Part shown: positions 63,141 through 64,000 of the stretch, one piece after another
Numbering within the stretch: the first letter of the stretch is position 1
Layout: every line of letters begins with the position of its first letter
Source: JAKVBH01 sp049800955
Lineage (GTDB): Bacteria > Pseudomonadota > Alphaproteobacteria > Rhodobacterales > Rhodobacteraceae
Reading direction: 5' to 3'
DNA: 64,000 bases
NCBI RefSeq assembly: GCF_049800955.1
Contig: NZ_JBNAGA010000001.1
Coordinates: forward strand, 1,178,001-1,242,000
Notes under the pieces: generated by a model
What the model was told of the DNA's origin: nothing
Database searches by the model: none
The model's input: the letters and a program-made list of their open reading frames with translations, nothing else
Position numbers and translations under genes: made by a program

Positions 63141-64000
63141 GCTGCCGACCTTGGGTGGGACAGTGCCTCCATGATGCCGCGCAACTCGGCCAGCCCCTTG
63201 AGGCGGCCGACGGCGGGATAGCCCGGCTGGCTGTTCTGGCCCAGGTCGCTCAGGATGTCTTGTCCATGGTCGGGGCGGAAGGGGATGTTGCAATCGCTGC
63301 GTCCTTGGGCCTCGCGGCGCCGCTCCTCTTCCAGAATGGCGGCGATCAGATCTACCATATCCGTCTCGCCCTCAAGGTGAGCGGCCTCGTGGAAGGAATT
63401 CGGCAAGCCTTCGGTTTCGCGGCGGACGTTGCGCAGGTGCACGAAATGCACCCGCGCGCCAAGGCGGCGCATCATGCCCGGCAGGTCATTGTCCGGGCGC
63501 ACGCCGAGCGAGCCGCTGCACAGGGTGATCCCGTTCGCTGGCGATGGCACGGCGTCCATCAGACGGGCGTAATCCTCTTCGGTGGACATGATGCGCGGCA
63601 GGCCCAGTAGGGCGAAGGGCGGATCATCGGGGTGGCAGCACAGACGCGCGCCGACCTCCTCGGCCACGGGCACGACCTCGCTCAGGAAATCAATCTGGTG
63701 TTGGCGCAAACGGTCCGCGTCGATCTTGCCATAGGCGTCCAGATGAGTGCGCAGATCGTCGAGGGAATACCCTTCCTCGGCGCCGGGCAGGCCGCAGATC
63801 ACGTTCTGCATCAGCGCATCAAGATCAGCGTCATTCATGGTGTCGCGGCGGTCCTGTGCCTGACGCACAACGTCGGCGGGGAAATCATCGCGCGCCCCAT
63901 CGCGGGCCAGCACGAAGATGTCGAAGATGGCGAAATCGATCAGGTCAAAGCGCATGCATCTGGCGCCGTTGGCCAGCTCAAAGCCCAGATCTGTCCGCGT
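63137..64000 (-). CDS. uxuA: Mannonate dehydratase, partial (5' end beyond window)
   Basis: The C-terminal two-thirds of D-mannonate dehydratase (EC 4.2.1.8), which forms 2-keto-3-deoxy-D-gluconate. The frame is open to the window edge, reading TRTDLGFELANGARCMRFDLIDFAIFDIF at the boundary. Diagnostic segments are RLCCHPDDPPFALLGLPRI (metal site), LCSGSLGVRPDNDLPGMM, VHFVHLRNVRRE, FHEAAHLEGETDM and FRPDHGQDI, as in UxuA. It overlaps uxuB by 4 bp. An internal ATG at 63955 is not the true start. Confidence 0.93.
   Translation of the reverse strand, partial: TRTDLGFELANGARCMRFDLIDFAIFDIFVLARDGARDDFPADVVRQAQDRRDTMNDADLDALMQNVICGLPGAEEGYSLDDLRTHLDAYGKIDADRLRQHQIDFLSEVVPVAEEVGARLCCHPDDPPFALLGLPRIMSTEEDYARLMDAVPSPANGITLCSGSLGVRPDNDLPGMMRRLGARVHFVHLRNVRRETEGLPNSFHEAAHLEGETDMVDLIAAILEEERRREAQGRSDCNIPFRPDHGQDILSDLGQNSQPGYPAVGRLKGLAELRGIMEALSHPRSAA

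Overview
The window reads as chromosome of a high-GC alphaproteobacterium, most likely a marine member of the Rhodobacterales (Roseobacter group). The reasons are the rhizobial/rhodobacterial rhamnose locus layout, the density of ABC and TRAP uptake systems beside catabolic operons, and the GGAGG-type ribosome sites with ATGA or TGATG gene overlaps. This is inference: no rRNA or marker gene is present. I see no tRNA, rRNA, CRISPR array, prophage or intact insertion sequence.

Layout. 1-6439 (+): a sugar ABC importer (partial permease, permease, ATPase), a LacI repressor, and an uncharacterised trio of bicupin, alpha/beta hydrolase and RraA-like aldolase. 6473-17131: a complete L-rhamnose locus. 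The isomerase and the aldolase-dehydrogenase fusion lie on the minus strand; the DeoR regulator, ABC importer, mutarotase and kinase diverge from them across a palindrome-rich operator region. 17515-23033: hydantoinase/oxoprolinase subunits divergent from a creatinase. 23090-33378: a hut locus. hutI-H-G-U runs leftward and continues without a convincing break into a Rieske oxygenase, a PhyH-type dioxygenase and a GATase1/AraC regulator, while hutF-hutC run rightward.

33746-43292 (all minus): a nucleobase or cyclic-amide set. It holds an NCS1 permease with an apparent frameshift, a fungal-type cytosine deaminase, a polysaccharide-deacetylase-fold hydrolase, a PotABCD-type ABC importer, a LysR regulator, a phosphoribosyltransferase and a BtpA-family protein. 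43453-45710: LysR divergent from DoxX and pirin. 45781-49737: homogentisate degradation (fahA, maiA, hmgA) divergent from a MarR regulator, with two copies of an 18-bp operator. 49765-52292: a 3-hydroxybutyrate dehydrogenase gene with an in-frame internal deletion and a fused CoA-transferase with an extra C-terminal domain. 52331-52502: a MITE-like inverted-repeat element. 52500-61061: an IclR regulator divergent from a TAXI-TRAP importer (permease with an in-frame stop), a cytosolic sulfatase, a SulP transporter (frameshifted) and kynureninase. 61668-64000: uxuB and the 3' part of uxuA for hexuronate use.

Functionally this is an accessory catabolic region in which most pathways are paired with an importer and a local regulator. 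The strongest candidate for something undescribed is the hut operon extended by two non-heme iron oxygenases, which may feed an N-methylated or otherwise modified histidine into histidine degradation. The next is the TAXI-sulfatase-SulP-kynureninase operon. Four coding lesions (about 35.1, 50.0, 53.67 and 59.16 kb) suggest local gene decay or sequence errors. All assignments rest on reading the sequence; no database search was run.
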